The notes beneath the pieces are model-generated. The model ran no database searches, was not told where the DNA came from, and saw only the letters and a program-made list of their open reading frames with translations. A stretch of DNA of 48,268 nt from a virus, in IMG/VR virus record IMGVR_UViG_3300020202_000100, positions 1 through 48,268 of that record; one strand, given 5' to 3'. The position numbers and the translations under genes were made by a program. This document shows positions 7,821-16,054 of the stretch, piece by piece. Position 1 is the stretch's first letter, and every line of letters starts with the position of its first letter.

Positions 7821-7973
7821 ATGAAGATAATTTTAACGATCATTGTTGCATTAACCTTTGCAGTGCCGGCTTATGCATCTTTATTTGACTTTGAAACAAA
7901 CAATGACACCGTTTACCATTGCACACGTGATGGTTACGGTGGAGAAAGATGCTCGGATTACTATAAATTTTAG
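7821..7973 (+). CDS. Secreted 50-residue Cys-containing peptide (moron-like)
   Basis: A perfect AAGGAGGCGAAT site precedes the ATG. Residues 1-18 are a textbook signal peptide (MKIILTIIVALTFAVPAYA) with a likely cut after AYA. The mature part is about 31 residues, acidic, with two Cys (YHC, RCSDYY) able to form a disulphide. It is the only plus-strand gene inside the 24-kb minus-strand late block. It has its own AT-rich upstream region with a TTGACA box about 35 bases before the start. Such isolated opposite-strand genes are called morons and often alter the host surface. Function unknown. The upstream in-frame ATG at 7767 has no good ribosome site. Confidence 0.7.
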   Translation: MKIILTIIVALTFAVPAYASLFDFETNNDTVYHCTRDGYGGERCSDYYKF

Positions 7974-8300
7974 TCATCCCTTCGGCACAAAAAATATCGA
8001 CCCCTGAATTCCGGTTCCAGTAATAACCTGAACCACCAATCCTTTTCTCGCCTGAACCGGATGAAACCTGATGTCTCTGGTTGAGACCGTCGCTCCAAAC
8101 AAAACGATATCAATTAAGTTTCCGGTCGTTGTCCCGGTGCTATCAAATATCTTTAGATGCCCGCCGGCCGAGCTGCACTGAACCACAAACCCGTGATAAG
8201 CGCACGCCGTAGTCGAGACAACGATTGATCCGTTAGTTACTGCGGCCGATGCGAGACCGTAGGCGACATCGAAGTATCTTGGATCATTATTCGCACTCAT
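7974..8300 (-). CDS. Small beta-rich virion protein
   Basis: This 108-residue protein is rich in Val, Ile, Thr and Gly with alternating polarity (IVVSTTACAYHGFVVQCS...), typical of a beta-sandwich. GGAGTACAAGACG precedes the ATG, and it overlaps the upstream tail gene by 4 bases. In style it resembles the proteins at 14427-14789 and 15773-16045, which may be paralogues used as decoration or fibre-attachment units. No motif identifies a function. Confidence 0.55.
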   Translation of the reverse strand: MSANNDPRYFDVAYGLASAAVTNGSIVVSTTACAYHGFVVQCSSAGGHLKIFDSTGTTTGNLIDIVLFGATVSTRDIRFHPVQARKGLVVQVITGTGIQGSIFFVPKG

Positions 8301-10351
8301 CGTCTTGTACTCCTCGGGTGATAGTAGAGGGCAAAGTAGCGCATAAAAAACCCGCTAGAAGCCGACGTGTTTCTGAACCGGAACCTAATCTTTCTTGCGG
8401 TAACATCGAAGTCCTGTTGGTAAATAGCATACGCACTATTAAGCGCCTGTACATTTGTGGCATTTCCTTGTGTTGGATTCCACGTCGAGCCCCCATCCAC
8501 TGAGAACTCGGTTGTTACAGAATCCCCCTTCGCCTCATAGATCAACTGAGTAACCCGAAAGAAATCAAGCAGAGAACCTTCGTTTGTGTTGCTGCTCGTT
8601 CTTAAGAGATTAGTCGTAACCGGAGGCGTGAAGTCAGGCGTCTGGAACTCATTGGTAATCGCCGCGCCGTCATTGTTGTAGGTTGACTGGCTTATCTGAA
8701 ATACTTTCCCGGAGGTATTCCCAAGAAGAAGTGTTGGGAAGTTGGCCTTGGTAAGCGCGTCTCCGATCCTATAGTTCTGCTCCCCGATAGTTCCGATTAG
8801 ATCGCCGATCGTAAGCGCGGCCTGAGTCGTGAAGAATCCGAATCCAGAGGCCGTTCGAGTCTTCCTATATATAGGATGCTCGCTATCGATGGAGTTGATG
8901 GCCCAAATATCATCCGGGACGGTGTCTGCGGTAGGGATCCAAAATTGGAGTTCGGACGTGCTCTTATCAAAGACAATGAATGATCGGTTGATGTAGGTTG
9001 TATCAATGGAGTCGTAGAAGGACTTATTAAACTTCTCATCCTCCTGGACGATTTCTTTGGTGCCAGAATATGTGTACACATATCTGTTTCCAATAATTGC
9101 GTGTTTGCCGCGCACGTTATAGACGCAGTCTTTTCCCGCCGACCCATCCCCTTGATAAACGGTCGTGAAGCGAAAGGGCGTCTGACCTCCCACCCATCTC
9201 ATCTCAACGATTGAGTTCTCCTTATAGATAATTGCAGTGTCATCATCCATCGGGAGCGCTGAGATGATCCAGTCGCTATCATCGACAAGATCCTGATAGC
9301 CGGCTGTCCCGCCCACATAATCCTCAAGCTCTCCGATATTTCCCCAAGATACGCGCTGCGGCGCATCGGCCCCGTTCTCCGTATTATTCATAAACACTAC
9401 GTGATCTCTCATAACCAGAACGATCTCGGAGGTTGCAATGTCTCCGGCTGAAAGAGTCGTGCTAAGCAGCTGAAACCCGGTTGATGCCGTGCCGTCATAT
9501 TTCTGAGGGTGATCGACGCCGTTTGTAACAATGGCCTGCTGATCAAACATCGCAGCGCTGAACCGGTTGTCCTCATCTCCGGTAAAGCGAATCACAGCCC
9601 TGATGTCATCGATATAGAGGTCGTGCGCTCCCTTGTCCACGACGCCAACAATCGCTACGCTCAGGACCGCGTTAAGCCCTGAAAAGTCCCCGTCCACGCA
9701 GCACGGCGTCCAGGTGTTTGCCGCAATCGTCGGTAGATCAAACTCAACATTCGTCGCTCCAGTTCCGCCGTCGTTGGCTTCACTTAAACGAATCTTGTAG
9801 TCGCCTGAGTTGAGAGCAATCGATGAGTAAATCCAGAAATGAAGCGCTGTATTTCCCGTAAGATCAGTTGATGAAAAATTCTCATAGGCTGCAACGCCTG
9901 TCGTAAAGCCGGCGGCAAACGCAAGCTTAACGGAGTTGGTACCGCGAAGCTTTATGGCCGAGTCTGCCGTAGAAGTTACGTTGGCATTCGCGGTCCAGGC
10001 ATCCTCGCAGTCCTCGACGATCTCGCCCCGCGTTACGTTGTCCCAGGTGCTCGTTGAGGTGTTGTAGTGATAGGCGTTCGTGGTTGTGAGCGCGAGGGTA
10101 AAAGTGTTACCGTCCAGCTTCTTGAACTGCTTAAGCAATAGAACGCTTCCGTGGAGATAATTGGTCTTTGTTGCGCCGGCAGTCGGAAACTGGACGTAGC
10201 CGTAATCTGACCTCACCTCTCCCCGGCCGATCACAACACCTTTCGCATAATCCGTTGCGCGAGGACCAATGCCCTCAGGCGCAGGCAGATAATACGGAGG
10301 ATTTGATGTATCGATACCCTGAGTTGGATTGTGAACGTGGATATATGGCAC
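8297..10351 (-). CDS. Large beta-rich tail protein (tubular/nozzle type)
   Basis: The protein has 684 residues, starts with GTG after GAGGAG, and overlaps the upstream stop as TAGTG. It begins MPYIHVHNPTQGIDTSNPPYY, a beginning common in podovirus tail tube or nozzle proteins. It continues as repeated beta-strand segments with many Thr, Asp and Asn. Residues about 90-240 look like an inserted carbohydrate-binding-like sandwich (DCEDAW...LYIDDIRAV). Position after the adaptor and fibre genes fits a T7 gp12-like role. Assigned from context and composition, not from a diagnostic motif. Confidence 0.6.
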   Translation of the reverse strand: MPYIHVHNPTQGIDTSNPPYYLPAPEGIGPRATDYAKGVVIGRGEVRSDYGYVQFPTAGATKTNYLHGSVLLLKQFKKLDGNTFTLALTTTNAYHYNTSTSTWDNVTRGEIVEDCEDAWTANANVTSTADSAIKLRGTNSVKLAFAAGFTTGVAAYENFSSTDLTGNTALHFWIYSSIALNSGDYKIRLSEANDGGTGATNVEFDLPTIAANTWTPCCVDGDFSGLNAVLSVAIVGVVDKGAHDLYIDDIRAVIRFTGDEDNRFSAAMFDQQAIVTNGVDHPQKYDGTASTGFQLLSTTLSAGDIATSEIVLVMRDHVVFMNNTENGADAPQRVSWGNIGELEDYVGGTAGYQDLVDDSDWIISALPMDDDTAIIYKENSIVEMRWVGGQTPFRFTTVYQGDGSAGKDCVYNVRGKHAIIGNRYVYTYSGTKEIVQEDEKFNKSFYDSIDTTYINRSFIVFDKSTSELQFWIPTADTVPDDIWAINSIDSEHPIYRKTRTASGFGFFTTQAALTIGDLIGTIGEQNYRIGDALTKANFPTLLLGNTSGKVFQISQSTYNNDGAAITNEFQTPDFTPPVTTNLLRTSSNTNEGSLLDFFRVTQLIYEAKGDSVTTEFSVDGGSTWNPTQGNATNVQALNSAYAIYQQDFDVTARKIRFRFRNTSASSGFFMRYFALYYHPRSTRR

Positions 10352-11154
10352 TAAATTAACTCCTCAATAATGATTCCGCCATTTCCGGCAGTTCCGTTAG
10401 CCAAGCTTCCAGTCATGGCGTTTGCAAAGTTAAAAGCGCATGCGTTTGAGGTATCCAAACCAGCTCTTACATAAAATGTGACTGACGTAGTTCCTGGGGA
10501 AGCGATGATGTATTCAATATTTAATGGAGGGTTTCCGTACTGGCTGTAATTTTGGTCATAGGGACATCCAGTAACAGCCAAAGCGCTTGCTGTTGTATCC
10601 TTAAAAAGAGCCATTCCGACTCGATTAGCCACGCCGGCTGCCGTTGCGTTGAAATCACCAAAACAATTAATCTTCAAACGGCTTGATGTGCTTTTGGGTG
10701 TTATGGATTTAGATACAAATAAATTACCAGCCGTTGTCGTTGGCGTAGTTCCGGCTGCAAAGAGTGGCGTAGACCCCAAAATAACCATAGTCGAAACAAA
10801 TGAACTGACAACCTGTAACTGCCCTCCAACGGCGGATCGATACGTCAACTGCACTTCTGTCCCGGCCTCATTCTCCCAAAACAATTCTTGAAGACCCGAT
10901 CCTACGGTCTTCATATACACCGCGCCAAGCTGCGTTCCGCTTACAGTCGGCTTCGTGGACTGCTGTTGGAGCGTAATAAACTTATGCTGCCCCGCCTGAT
11001 TTGTTGCCGATTGCGAGCTCGGCCATTCATGCTCATGAGACATGCGCGAGCGAATACCGACTCTTAGGTCGCGGTCATAATCATCAATGCTTGTTGCTAG
11101 CGTAGAATTAGTTGGATTTGTTTCATCCCATGCCGAACCGTCTCCGACTGCCAT
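10351..11154 (-). CDS. Putative tail fibre protein
   Basis: This 267-residue protein has an N-terminal adaptor-like part (DYDRDLRVGIRSRMSHEHEW, residues about 25-45) of the kind that anchors fibres in short-tailed phages. A Thr/Ser/Gly-rich beta tail of about 170 residues follows and is likely host-facing. The DNA for the tail half (about 10,370-10,770) is visibly more AT-rich than its neighbours, as expected for a swapped receptor-binding module. It sits next to the tail nozzle gene. Confidence rests on context and the HEHEW-type N-terminus. Confidence 0.55.
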   Translation of the reverse strand: MAVGDGSAWDETNPTNSTLATSIDDYDRDLRVGIRSRMSHEHEWPSSQSATNQAGQHKFITLQQQSTKPTVSGTQLGAVYMKTVGSGLQELFWENEAGTEVQLTYRSAVGGQLQVVSSFVSTMVILGSTPLFAAGTTPTTTAGNLFVSKSITPKSTSSRLKINCFGDFNATAAGVANRVGMALFKDTTASALAVTGCPYDQNYSQYGNPPLNIEYIIASPGTTSVTFYVRAGLDTSNACAFNFANAMTGSLANGTAGNGGIIIEELI

Positions 11155-11155
11155 G

Positions 11156-11311
11156 TTAATTCACTCCCTTTCTTTTTCTGCGCCTGCGATCCTTGAGGAT
11201 AACAAGCGGCTTATTATCATTTCCTTCTTTGCCATTGAGACAACTAAAGCTGAGGCAGTGGTTGTCGTATAAACAATCCATGCAATGGCATTTGCAATCC
11301 GGAATGCTCAT
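11156..11311 (-). CDS. Cys-rich small protein with basic tail
   Basis: The protein has 51 residues: MSIPDCKCHCMDCLYDNHC, then another Cys, then a strongly basic end (DRRRRKRKG). The Cys spacing suggests a small metal-binding knuckle. The ATG lies one base after the stop of the gene at 11313-11480. A longer in-frame start gives 98 residues, but that extension is antiparallel to nothing recognisable and overlaps a better gene. The short form is therefore preferred. Function unknown. Confidence 0.5.
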   Translation of the reverse strand: MSIPDCKCHCMDCLYDNHCLSFSCLNGKEGNDNKPLVILKDRRRRKRKGVN

Positions 11312-11312
11312 A

Positions 11313-11480
11313 TTAGAAATACCTTCGTGATCCGGATGTTCTCGAAATAGTCCTGTCTTTTTCAAGCAGGACATCAATGAATCTCCCATACCCTGACCTG
11401 CGAATCTCAACTTCTTCAATAAAGCGCCGAACACCGGAATCTTGAAAATCATCGATAAGCTCCAAGTACGTTTTTGCCAT
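11313..11480 (-). CDS. Hypothetical 55-residue protein
   Basis: A GGAGG site lies six bases before the ATG, the best start signal in this interval. The protein begins MAKTYLELIDDFQDSG and is amphipathic and charged with a basic C-terminus. It is in a different frame from the longer reading that covers the same bases. It ends one base before the next gene's ATG, so the two are probably translated in tandem. No family is recognised. Confidence 0.5.
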   Translation of the reverse strand: MAKTYLELIDDFQDSGVRRFIEEVEIRRSGYGRFIDVLLEKDRTISRTSGSRRYF

Positions 11481-11497
11481 ACGAAGCCTCCATTAGT

Positions 11498-11845
11498 TCA
11501 CCAGACTGCAAGATGAAGAACGAGTCCGAACATCGCCATAGAGAAAAAGATGAGGGGTAAGTAACCGATCCATCCCACCTTCTCAATGTACTTTTTGTAG
11601 TTGGCCGAGATTGTCATCTTTCTTCTTTGGCCGTCATAGTCAACGTAGCCGACGAGAAGACCGTAAGCCTCGGCCGCAAGAATCCAGAGCGTGATCGCAA
11701 AGAACACCGCAAACCAAACAAAGTTGCCGGTTGCATAGAGCCAGAAGAGCAGTGCCGCGTCTGAGAGAATAAGAATCCAAAGTCCGGCCGTGCGTAGAAC
11801 GCCGCCAATCGGAGTTCCCTGAAACTTGCTCAACCAATTCACCAT
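11498..11845 (-). CDS. Integral membrane protein, about three membrane segments
   Basis: This 115-residue protein has hydrophobic segments at about residues 20-40, 44-65 and 94-113. A polar loop (DYDGQRRKMTISANYKKYIEK) separates the last two. GGAGGTTTAA precedes the ATG. It lies beside two other small membrane-protein genes and the tailspike, so a lysis role (holin or inner-membrane spanin partner) is possible. No family motif supports that and I leave it open. Confidence 0.55.
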   Translation of the reverse strand: MVNWLSKFQGTPIGGVLRTAGLWILILSDAALLFWLYATGNFVWFAVFFAITLWILAAEAYGLLVGYVDYDGQRRKMTISANYKKYIEKVGWIGYLPLIFFSMAMFGLVLHLAVW

Positions 11846-11994
11846 TTAAACCTCCATCCGATAATTACCCTCTTCTCATCCTTTGACCATTCCCAGTCAA
11901 GAACGCGCAAATTAACCAGCGCCCTAATCAGCCAGGATTGCTTACGGGAGGAAGTTAAGTCCTCGCCCTTTGAGAAAGTTTCTTGTGAACTCAT
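11839..11994 (-). CDS. Overlapping small protein, 51 residues
   Basis: This open frame starts with ATG inside the end of the holin-like gene, in another frame. It fills the otherwise empty gap and ends TGGTGA, overlapping the next gene's start by 7 bases. The product is polar at first, then Trp- and Arg-rich (LRVLDWEWSKDEKRVIIGWRFKW). Codon use looks ordinary, but the ribosome site is weak, so translation coupling would be needed. Function unknown. Confidence 0.35.
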   Translation of the reverse strand: MSSQETFSKGEDLTSSRKQSWLIRALVNLRVLDWEWSKDEKRVIIGWRFKW

Positions 11995-12178
11995 AACCGG
12001 CCAAGCCTCCCGTTACAATCGATGCAACAACAAGATCGTTATCCACTTCGACTTTAACTCCGTACTTTGCGAGGAACGAAATAACGGCGGGCGCAGCAAT
12101 CGCGGCGACACCGGCCTTCACTCCTTTAGTCAAAGACTTTTTAAGAGCTACTTGCCAAATCCAGTCAAACAATCCCAT
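11942..12178 (-). CDS. Small holin-like membrane protein
   Basis: The protein has 78 residues, starting MGLFDWIWQVALKKSLTKG. It has an apolar stretch at about 18-37 and a second, weaker one at about 50-65. AAAGGAGTAACT precedes the ATG; upstream in-frame starts lie within the previous gene and lack such a site. The size, the paired hydrophobic segments and the neighbouring XhlA-like gene suggest a holin, although the family is not certain. Confidence 0.5.
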   Translation of the reverse strand: MGLFDWIWQVALKKSLTKGVKAGVAAIAAPAVISFLAKYGVKVEVDNDLVVASIVTGGLAGYEFTRNFLKGRGLNFLP

Positions 12179-12194
12179 AGTTACTCCTTTGTGG

Positions 12195-12464
12195 TTAGAA
12201 CGACGCTTTCCAGTTATGCGTAATCCAAAAAACTGCAAGCGCAACAAATGTCGGCGCGACAAAGAACGTAAGGACCGCTCCAATTACCCAAAGAGCGCCT
12301 TTGGTAAATTCCTGGTTACGTTCGACCTTTGTAACGCGCCCGTTTTGAATCTTTACCTGTTCAACTAAGTTGTAGATATTTTCCTTATTTTGTAGCCCAA
12401 CCTGCTTAACCTCGCCTAAGACCAGAAGCACATGTTCGAGAGCTGATTGCCGCCGCTCTTCCAT
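12195..12464 (-). CDS. XhlA-like holin-associated protein
   Basis: This 89-residue protein has a coiled-coil-like N-terminal half (about residues 5-50) and one C-terminal membrane helix (about 56-80, GALWVIGAVLTFFVAPTFVA), then a short basic end. This is the layout of XhlA/hemolysin-type proteins that work with a holin in lysis. GGGAGG precedes the ATG. It sits between the tailspike and the other holin-like gene. The lysin itself appears to be on the other strand at 32585-33112. Confidence 0.6.
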   Translation of the reverse strand: MEERRQSALEHVLLVLGEVKQVGLQNKENIYNLVEQVKIQNGRVTKVERNQEFTKGALWVIGAVLTFFVAPTFVALAVFWITHNWKASF

Positions 12465-12479
12465 GGTTTGATAGCCTCC

Positions 12480-14087
12480 CTATTCCATGATGTTAAAGAT
12501 GCTGTACTCAAACCTTTGAGCCGCGCCTATGTCTAGGTAAGAGCGTGTGGAAGAATCGCCTGCACCGATGTTTGTGGTTTGAAAACCTAGCGCCTTCAGG
12601 TTCGGCCCGATGGAAAAGTCGTTATTCGCAGCATCCGTGAACTGAGGATCAGCGAAGACGTTATTCTCACTTACAACGGTGAAGTCGATACCCGAGGACG
12701 GTAAAAAGTTATTCGTACAGTTCCAGAAGCAGTTGTTGCGATTGCGCCAGGTGACAGCTTGAAGGAAGGCTGTTGTGATACCGCTTCCCGAGACGTTGAT
12801 GCCGGAGGCGGCGGTATGGAAGATGTTATTCTCAATCGTCAAGCCGCGGTAAGCGCCTGTCGCAGAAGAACTTGTCGAGTTTTCGATACAGTCGCCAGTC
12901 ACGTTGTAGAACGTATTACCGCCGATGTACATAGGCGCGTAGTTGCTCGATGTCAGCGCGGCAAGCGGCCTAATCGCGTCCCCGCCGACGTTTGCAAAGA
13001 TGTTCCCGCATATAAAGACACCGACGTTTGTCGTGAAGGTAAGCGCGTGCGAAGTGCAGTTACCGATAAATGTGTTTCTGAGCGTAATTGTGTTCCCCGA
13101 TGCAATCGCTGTACTGGTCTGGTAGCGAAAGTTGCAGTTTTCAATGATTGAATTTCCAGCCGGGTTGATTGCTTGCGCGAAGTAGTTCGTTTGATGATTG
13201 ATTGAGACGTTACGAATAAGCGCACGCCCGGAAGATCCGATATTAATGCCAATCGTAGAAGTCTTTGTTCCTGCGGTATTCCGAAGGTCGAGGTTTTGAA
13301 AAACGATCTCAACGACACTTGTGTTGGTTGCGAGTAGCGTCCCGTTGAAGTTTCCGGTGATGATTGGTTTTGTGGCTGCATTCGGGTCGCCCTCGATGAT
13401 GATCGGGCCGCTTGTTGTATCGCCGGAGCGCCGGAACGTAATCACTGAGGCCGTCGTGTCGCTGAAGGACGAGCCGCCCATAAAACGAAGCCGCCAGCCT
13501 GGACGGGCGTCCCCGGCAGCGGAGTTGTTTTCTGCAAGTTTGCGGCTGGTTGTAGAGCTAATTGTTGCGCGTTGCCCACCAATCGCCCACGCGCGGTCGG
13601 CTGTGGCGTTGATGTCTACGGAGACTTGGACAGTCTTAAAGAACGTAACGGTGACGTCCGTAACTGCTGTCGACGCACTGTCAACAGTCGTGATCTGCCC
13701 GGTTCCATCTGCTGACTGTACCGTGGTGTTAAGGTCTGCTCCTGCGGCACCGGCCCCTGGAATCCTAATACGTTGACCCACCACAAGACCTGGATCAGAT
13801 GGGGCGCTGATTGTGTTACCTATGCCCATGTTGCAACCGGCAATCGAGGACACGTTCATGTAAGCGGTGATCGTCGAGAAGTTCACGACACCTGCGGTAG
13901 AGTCATTCACAAAGAGAACGTGCGAGCCGTCAGTTAAAACGTCTGAAAGGTCGGGATTGTCCGCAAGCTCTAAAATATTCGCCGACACCTTCTTGGCGAG
14001 CGTCCCGAATACTGCATTGCTAGGCCCTGCACCGCTCGCCTGGGTATCACTCCCGGTTGGACTAAACTCAATGATCGGTAGCGCCAT
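12480..14087 (-). CDS. Parallel beta-helix tailspike
   Basis: This 535-residue protein begins with a short beta-rich cap. From about residue 215 it shows the repeating pattern of a right-handed beta-helix: short turns rich in Asn, Gly, Ile and Val such as IIEGDPNA, IIENCNF, TLRNTFIGN and LTIENNIFH. Such folds in phages bind and often cleave host surface polysaccharide. No catalytic residues can be assigned by eye. It is placed among virion genes and probably forms trimers on the tail. Confidence 0.7.
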   Translation of the reverse strand: MALPIIEFSPTGSDTQASGAGPSNAVFGTLAKKVSANILELADNPDLSDVLTDGSHVLFVNDSTAGVVNFSTITAYMNVSSIAGCNMGIGNTISAPSDPGLVVGQRIRIPGAGAAGADLNTTVQSADGTGQITTVDSASTAVTDVTVTFFKTVQVSVDINATADRAWAIGGQRATISSTTSRKLAENNSAAGDARPGWRLRFMGGSSFSDTTASVITFRRSGDTTSGPIIIEGDPNAATKPIITGNFNGTLLATNTSVVEIVFQNLDLRNTAGTKTSTIGINIGSSGRALIRNVSINHQTNYFAQAINPAGNSIIENCNFRYQTSTAIASGNTITLRNTFIGNCTSHALTFTTNVGVFICGNIFANVGGDAIRPLAALTSSNYAPMYIGGNTFYNVTGDCIENSTSSSATGAYRGLTIENNIFHTAASGINVSGSGITTAFLQAVTWRNRNNCFWNCTNNFLPSSGIDFTVVSENNVFADPQFTDAANNDFSIGPNLKALGFQTTNIGAGDSSTRSYLDIGAAQRFEYSIFNIME

Positions 14088-14097
14088 TGATTAGCCC

Positions 14098-14409
14098 TTA
14101 GTTTGCGTCTAAAGCCCGTGTGCAGAATTTCGAGATAACACTCATCGTGTTGCCGCCCTCAAGACGCGCCTTTAAGTCATTAATAAGCGCCATGATTGCG
14201 TGAAGATCAGCACCCGTTACCTTTACCCACCCTTGAGAAAGTTCCGCATCTTCCTTAATAATCTCGTTTGCGTCGTTCGGAACGGCAGACATGATATGAC
14301 TCCACGTCTCATTCATCGCCTCGCCCTTGGCTTTATCCGCTCGGATAATCAAGGCAAACGGACGTGCGTACTCCAGTAAGAACTTTGTTACTTTCGGATC
14401 ATCAATCAT
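14098..14409 (-). CDS. Hypothetical small virion-region protein
   Basis: This 103-residue protein is helical and charged (MIDDPKVTKFLLEYARPFALIIRADKAKGE). GAAAGGGAGCGACTAA precedes the ATG. It lies directly before the tailspike gene, with 10 bases between. It could be a chaperone or attachment protein for the spike, but nothing in the sequence proves that. No recognised family. Confidence 0.5.
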   Translation of the reverse strand: MIDDPKVTKFLLEYARPFALIIRADKAKGEAMNETWSHIMSAVPNDANEIIKEDAELSQGWVKVTGADLHAIMALINDLKARLEGGNTMSVISKFCTRALDAN

Positions 14410-14426
14410 TTAGTCGCTCCCTTTCA

Positions 14427-14789
14427 TCAATCCTTCACCTTAAGATAATCAACGTGATACTCAACACTCGCCCCCGACGTAGACGTAAATAAAAACAAGG
14501 CCTTCGTCGTTGATAGCTCCCAGGCCCCGCCAAGATTCAGAGAGTAAAGTCCGTTCTGCGGAAGGTGGGCCGGGTACAACTTATCCCCCGCCGACCCGTC
14601 TCTCCACGAAACCGTGGTCGATACCGCCCCGGAATTATTAGCCTGAATCCTGTAAATCTTTAAGTGATGGCCGGCAGGAGGGGCCGCCACAACAACCGTT
14701 GAAGCTCCTGTAGTTATTGCCGTTCCGTTCGAGGATGCGTGGTCGTAGTCGCCGCCAGGATAGTTTGCTTTTAATATCGCAATAGTCAT
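14427..14789 (-). CDS. Small beta-rich virion protein
   Basis: This 120-residue protein starts at the ATG preceded by GAGGGAG, which overlaps the upstream stop as TAATG. An earlier in-frame start is inside the neighbour. It alternates polar and apolar residues with Gly and Ser turns (ASTVVVAAPPAGHHLKIYRIQ), suggesting a jelly-roll or beta-sandwich. It resembles in style the proteins at 7974-8300 and 15773-16045, which may be related decoration units. Confidence 0.55.
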   Translation of the reverse strand: MTIAILKANYPGGDYDHASSNGTAITTGASTVVVAAPPAGHHLKIYRIQANNSGAVSTTVSWRDGSAGDKLYPAHLPQNGLYSLNLGGAWELSTTKALFLFTSTSGASVEYHVDYLKVKD

Positions 14790-15364
14790 TACGACTCCCT
14801 CGTTCTTTTCACATCTTCCCAAACAATTCTTTCCACCTTCACCGGGAAATACTCAAGCTTCGGGACCTTGATAATCTCCTCAACGAGTTTGTAATCGCGC
14901 AGGCCGTCAAGGTTCGTCTTAAGCTCCGCGAGCTCCTTTGAGAGCTCCTTAACAAGCGCAATCATCCGTTCGATCTCTTCTACGTTCTTTACCTGCACAA
15001 CCTCATAGACCTTCTCCTGAATGATTGGCTTCTCGTAGCTCTTAGTCGTGACCACCGGCTTCTCATACTCAACTTCCTTGATGACCGGCCTCTCGCACTG
15101 CACTTCCTTCGCAACAAACTTCGTTGTCTCTTCCTCCCGGACAATGAACTTAGTTGTCGGCTCTTCCTTCGCCTTATAGCGAATCGTCTCGACTTCCTTG
15201 ACGATGGGCTTCTCATACTCCTTCTCAACCAGCTTGATCTCAGGAATCTCTACGGTATATTTCTGCTCAATAACCTTTACATCCTTAACAACAATGCTGC
15301 CGGTCAGCTCCTCAACTCTCACAAGTGGTTTTTGGGGCTGCCCGCCGCCCGCACTCATGCTCAT
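14789..15364 (-). CDS. Repetitive fibrous protein, Glu/Lys/Val repeats then coiled coil
   Basis: This 191-residue protein contains a long stretch (about residues 20-115) of imperfect 9-11-residue units, such as VEYEKPV, VKEVETI and IKEVEYEKPVV. A coiled-coil-like section follows (EIERMIALVKELSKELAELK). A second beta-repeat tail ends the protein. The layout suggests an extended trimeric fibre, whisker or neck appendage. The start at 15364 gives an ATGA overlap with the upstream stop; a longer frame would begin inside that gene. Confidence 0.55.
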   Translation of the reverse strand: MSMSAGGGQPQKPLVRVEELTGSIVVKDVKVIEQKYTVEIPEIKLVEKEYEKPIVKEVETIRYKAKEEPTTKFIVREEETTKFVAKEVQCERPVIKEVEYEKPVVTTKSYEKPIIQEKVYEVVQVKNVEEIERMIALVKELSKELAELKTNLDGLRDYKLVEEIIKVPKLEYFPVKVERIVWEDVKRTRES

Positions 15365-15753
15365 GCCGTCACCGTTAGGCCGACCCACTCAGTGATCAAA
15401 TAAATATTCATGGCCCTCGTCGCGGTATTCGTATACACAAACTTCAAGGACTCATTCTTCGAGATCTTTTGCAGCGCCGGGAAATCAAGCGACACAACCG
15501 CGTTCGCGCCGGCGTTGTGCATGTTCGTTGCGAGGATCGCAATCGTCTGGCCCGTCCCTCCGGTATCATTCATGTGCCTCAAAGAAAATGTATCTCCGGG
15601 CCCATAATCATCAGGGGTAATCGAAATTGAATTCAGCGCCGCCCCTGACGTATTCGTAATCACTAAGTTGTAGTCACCCGGCGTAGAGAGAACCGCTAGT
15701 GCATGCCCTCTAAATAACGATCCCCCAACCTTTACATTCTTTGAAATTGCCAC
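15361..15753 (-). CDS. Small beta-rich virion protein
   Basis: This 130-residue protein starts with GTG, supported by GAGGTGAGACT just upstream. It contains Gly/Asn/Thr turns and short strands (SLFRGHALAVLSTPGDYNLVITN). It overlaps the repetitive fibre gene by 4 bases, so the two products are likely made together and may form one appendage. No known motif. Confidence 0.55.
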   Translation of the reverse strand: MAISKNVKVGGSLFRGHALAVLSTPGDYNLVITNTSGAALNSISITPDDYGPGDTFSLRHMNDTGGTGQTIAILATNMHNAGANAVVSLDFPALQKISKNESLKFVYTNTATRAMNIYLITEWVGLTVTA

Positions 15754-15772
15754 AGTCTCACCTCTCGCCTAT

Positions 15773-16045
15773 TTAGCTTGTTGGAATCGATACGATTGAA
15801 AACGAAGCCGTTCCCGTAAGATCAACAATCAGATTTCTAAACGCTGTCGGATGTCCCGGAAAAAATGTAATGTTGTTTGCCGTCGATGCCGCAAACACAA
15901 CAAACTTAATGTCCGTTCCGTCAAGCACCGTAATGGTGCTGTCAGCAGCGCTTCCCTTCGCAAGCACTCCGACGAACGCGACTTTCCCGACTGTTGTGTC
16001 CGCCGAAGCCCATGTTGTTACAACTGCATACTTGCTATTACCCAT
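15773..16045 (-). CDS. Small beta-rich virion protein
   Basis: This 90-residue protein has AGGAGAAATAA before the ATG. It is rich in Val, Thr, Ala and Gly (VTTWASADTTVGKVAFVGVLAKG), typical of a compact beta fold such as a decoration protein. It lies between the adaptor and fibre genes. The role is not determined by sequence. Confidence 0.5.
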   Translation of the reverse strand: MGNSKYAVVTTWASADTTVGKVAFVGVLAKGSAADSTITVLDGTDIKFVVFAASTANNITFFPGHPTAFRNLIVDLTGTASFSIVSIPTS

Positions 16046-16054
16046 TTATTTCTC

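Noticed and set aside
9071-9147. Minus-strand and plus-strand alternative frames within the large tail gene
   Set aside because: They are shadows of the strong 684-residue coding frame.
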